DNA from: Aeromicrobium sp.
GTDB lineage: Bacteria > Actinomycetota > Actinomycetes > Propionibacteriales > Nocardioidaceae
Direction: 5' to 3'
DNA: 21,909 bases
Assembly (NCBI GenBank): GCA_023254755.1
Contig: JALRKU010000173.1
Span: 1-21,909, forward strand
The notes beneath the pieces were generated by a model that was given only the letters and a program-made list of their open reading frames with translations, was not told the DNA's origin and ran no database searches. Of this stretch, positions 21,579 through 21,909 are shown piece by piece. The position numbers and the translations under genes were made by a program. Each line of letters starts with the position of its first letter. Position 1 is the first letter of the stretch.

Positions 21579-21586
21579 GACGGTCG

Positions 21587-21592
21587 AGCCTA
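21587..21592 (-). promoter_or_regulatory. menF: -10 element for menF
   Basis: TAGGCT on the minus strand, 8 bases before the menF GTG, giving a leader of only about two bases if used. It lies 7 bp from the menG -10 on the other strand. Confidence 0.4.
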
Positions 21593-21599
21593 CTCGTGG

Positions 21600-21605
21600 C
21601 ACAGT
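21600..21605 (+). promoter_or_regulatory. menG: -10-like element for menG (leaderless)
   Basis: CACAGT, then GACCAG and the GTG at 21612. It is a weak hexamer, but the spacing is identical to the other leaderless starts here. Confidence 0.4.
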
Positions 21606-21611
21606 GACCAG

Positions 21612-21909
21612 GTGAGCCGAGCCGGTCTGGACAAGGATCCCCGCGACGTCGCCCGCATGTTCGACGGGGTCGCGGCCCGCTACGACCTGACGAACGACGT
21701 GCTGTCGATGGGTCAGGACCGTCGCTGGCGCAAGCGGGTCGTCGAGCTCGTCGCCCCCCGACCCGGCGAGGCGATCCTCGACCTGGCGGCCGGCACCGGC
21801 ACATCGAGCGTGCCCTTCGTGGCGCGTGGGGCGAAAGTTGTTCCCTGTGACTTCTCGCTGGGAATGCTGACCGTGGGCAAGGCCCGCCAACCAAGGCTGC
21901 CCTTCGTGG
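21612..21909 (+). CDS. menG: Demethylmenaquinone methyltransferase, N-terminal part (3' end outside window)
   Basis: The first 99 residues of a class I SAM-dependent methyltransferase of the UbiE/MenG family, running off the window end. It begins VSRAGLDKDPRDVARMFDGVAARYDLTND, the characteristic opening of actinobacterial MenG, followed by the LSMGQDRRWR segment and the SAM-binding motif I, ILDLAAGTGTSS (about residues 56-67). The acidic residue after strand 2 is in VVPCDFSLGML. MenG methylates demethylmenaquinol in the last step of the pathway. The GTG at 21612 is preferred over the GTG at 21604 because it is in frame with the family opening. It is divergent from menF with 33 bases between the two starts. 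Confidence 0.93.
   Translation, partial: MSRAGLDKDPRDVARMFDGVAARYDLTNDVLSMGQDRRWRKRVVELVAPRPGEAILDLAAGTGTSSVPFVARGAKVVPCDFSLGMLTVGKARQPRLPFV

Overview
The window is high-GC DNA (strong G/C bias in third codon positions, many GTG starts, dense packing with 4-base start/stop overlaps). It reads as a chromosomal segment of an actinobacterium. The MenG N-terminus, the actinobacterial-style DUF4229 protein, and the System II cytochrome c genes next to menaquinone genes suggest Propionibacteriales/Nocardioidaceae (Aeromicrobium- or Nocardioides-like). That placement is inference. No rRNA, tRNA, CRISPR array or insertion sequence was seen.

Layout. (1) 1-1909: the end of resB and all of ccsB, the haem-handling pair of System II cytochrome c maturation. 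(2) 1910-2088: a convergent gap holding a strong hairpin with a repeated arm. (3) 2089-3865: a small PLDc_N-type membrane protein (-), then divergently a DUF4229 membrane protein and a PLP-dependent cysteine-synthase-like enzyme (+); a 41-bp tandem repeat lies between the two divergent starts. (4) 3858-10127: most of the menaquinone pathway: menA with a phosphoesterase (-), then an HTH regulator-menE pair, an NAD(P)-binding protein, and menC-menD (+). (5) 10209-13327: an operon of a GMC flavin oxidoreductase and an aldehyde dehydrogenase, an alcohol-to-acid oxidation pair. (6) 13328-16512: a hairpin, a possible 49-aa basic peptide and a 947-aa LuxR-type (LAL) ATPase regulator. (7) 16494-18559: a divergent MFS exporter/TetR repressor module. 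(8) 18561-20309: a membrane-anchored protein of unknown function, an SGNH hydrolase and a ParB-like protein. (9) 20331-21909: menF and the start of menG, divergent.

Function. The men genes supply MenF (chorismate to isochorismate), MenD, MenC, MenE, MenA and MenG. MenB and a recognisable MenH are not in the window. Menaquinone and cytochrome c are both parts of the respiratory chain, so sections 1, 4 and 9 form a respiration-related block, with about 10 kb of accessory genes between menD and menF.

Regulatory sequence is the most distinctive part. Eleven starts are preceded by an nAnnnT hexamer exactly 6 bases before the start codon, the signature of leaderless transcription. The HTH gene between menA and menE has two TGTCAA-N7-TTGAC inverted repeats sitting on its own -35 and -10. 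The TetR/MFS gap holds two matching 16-bp palindromes, one over each gene's start region.
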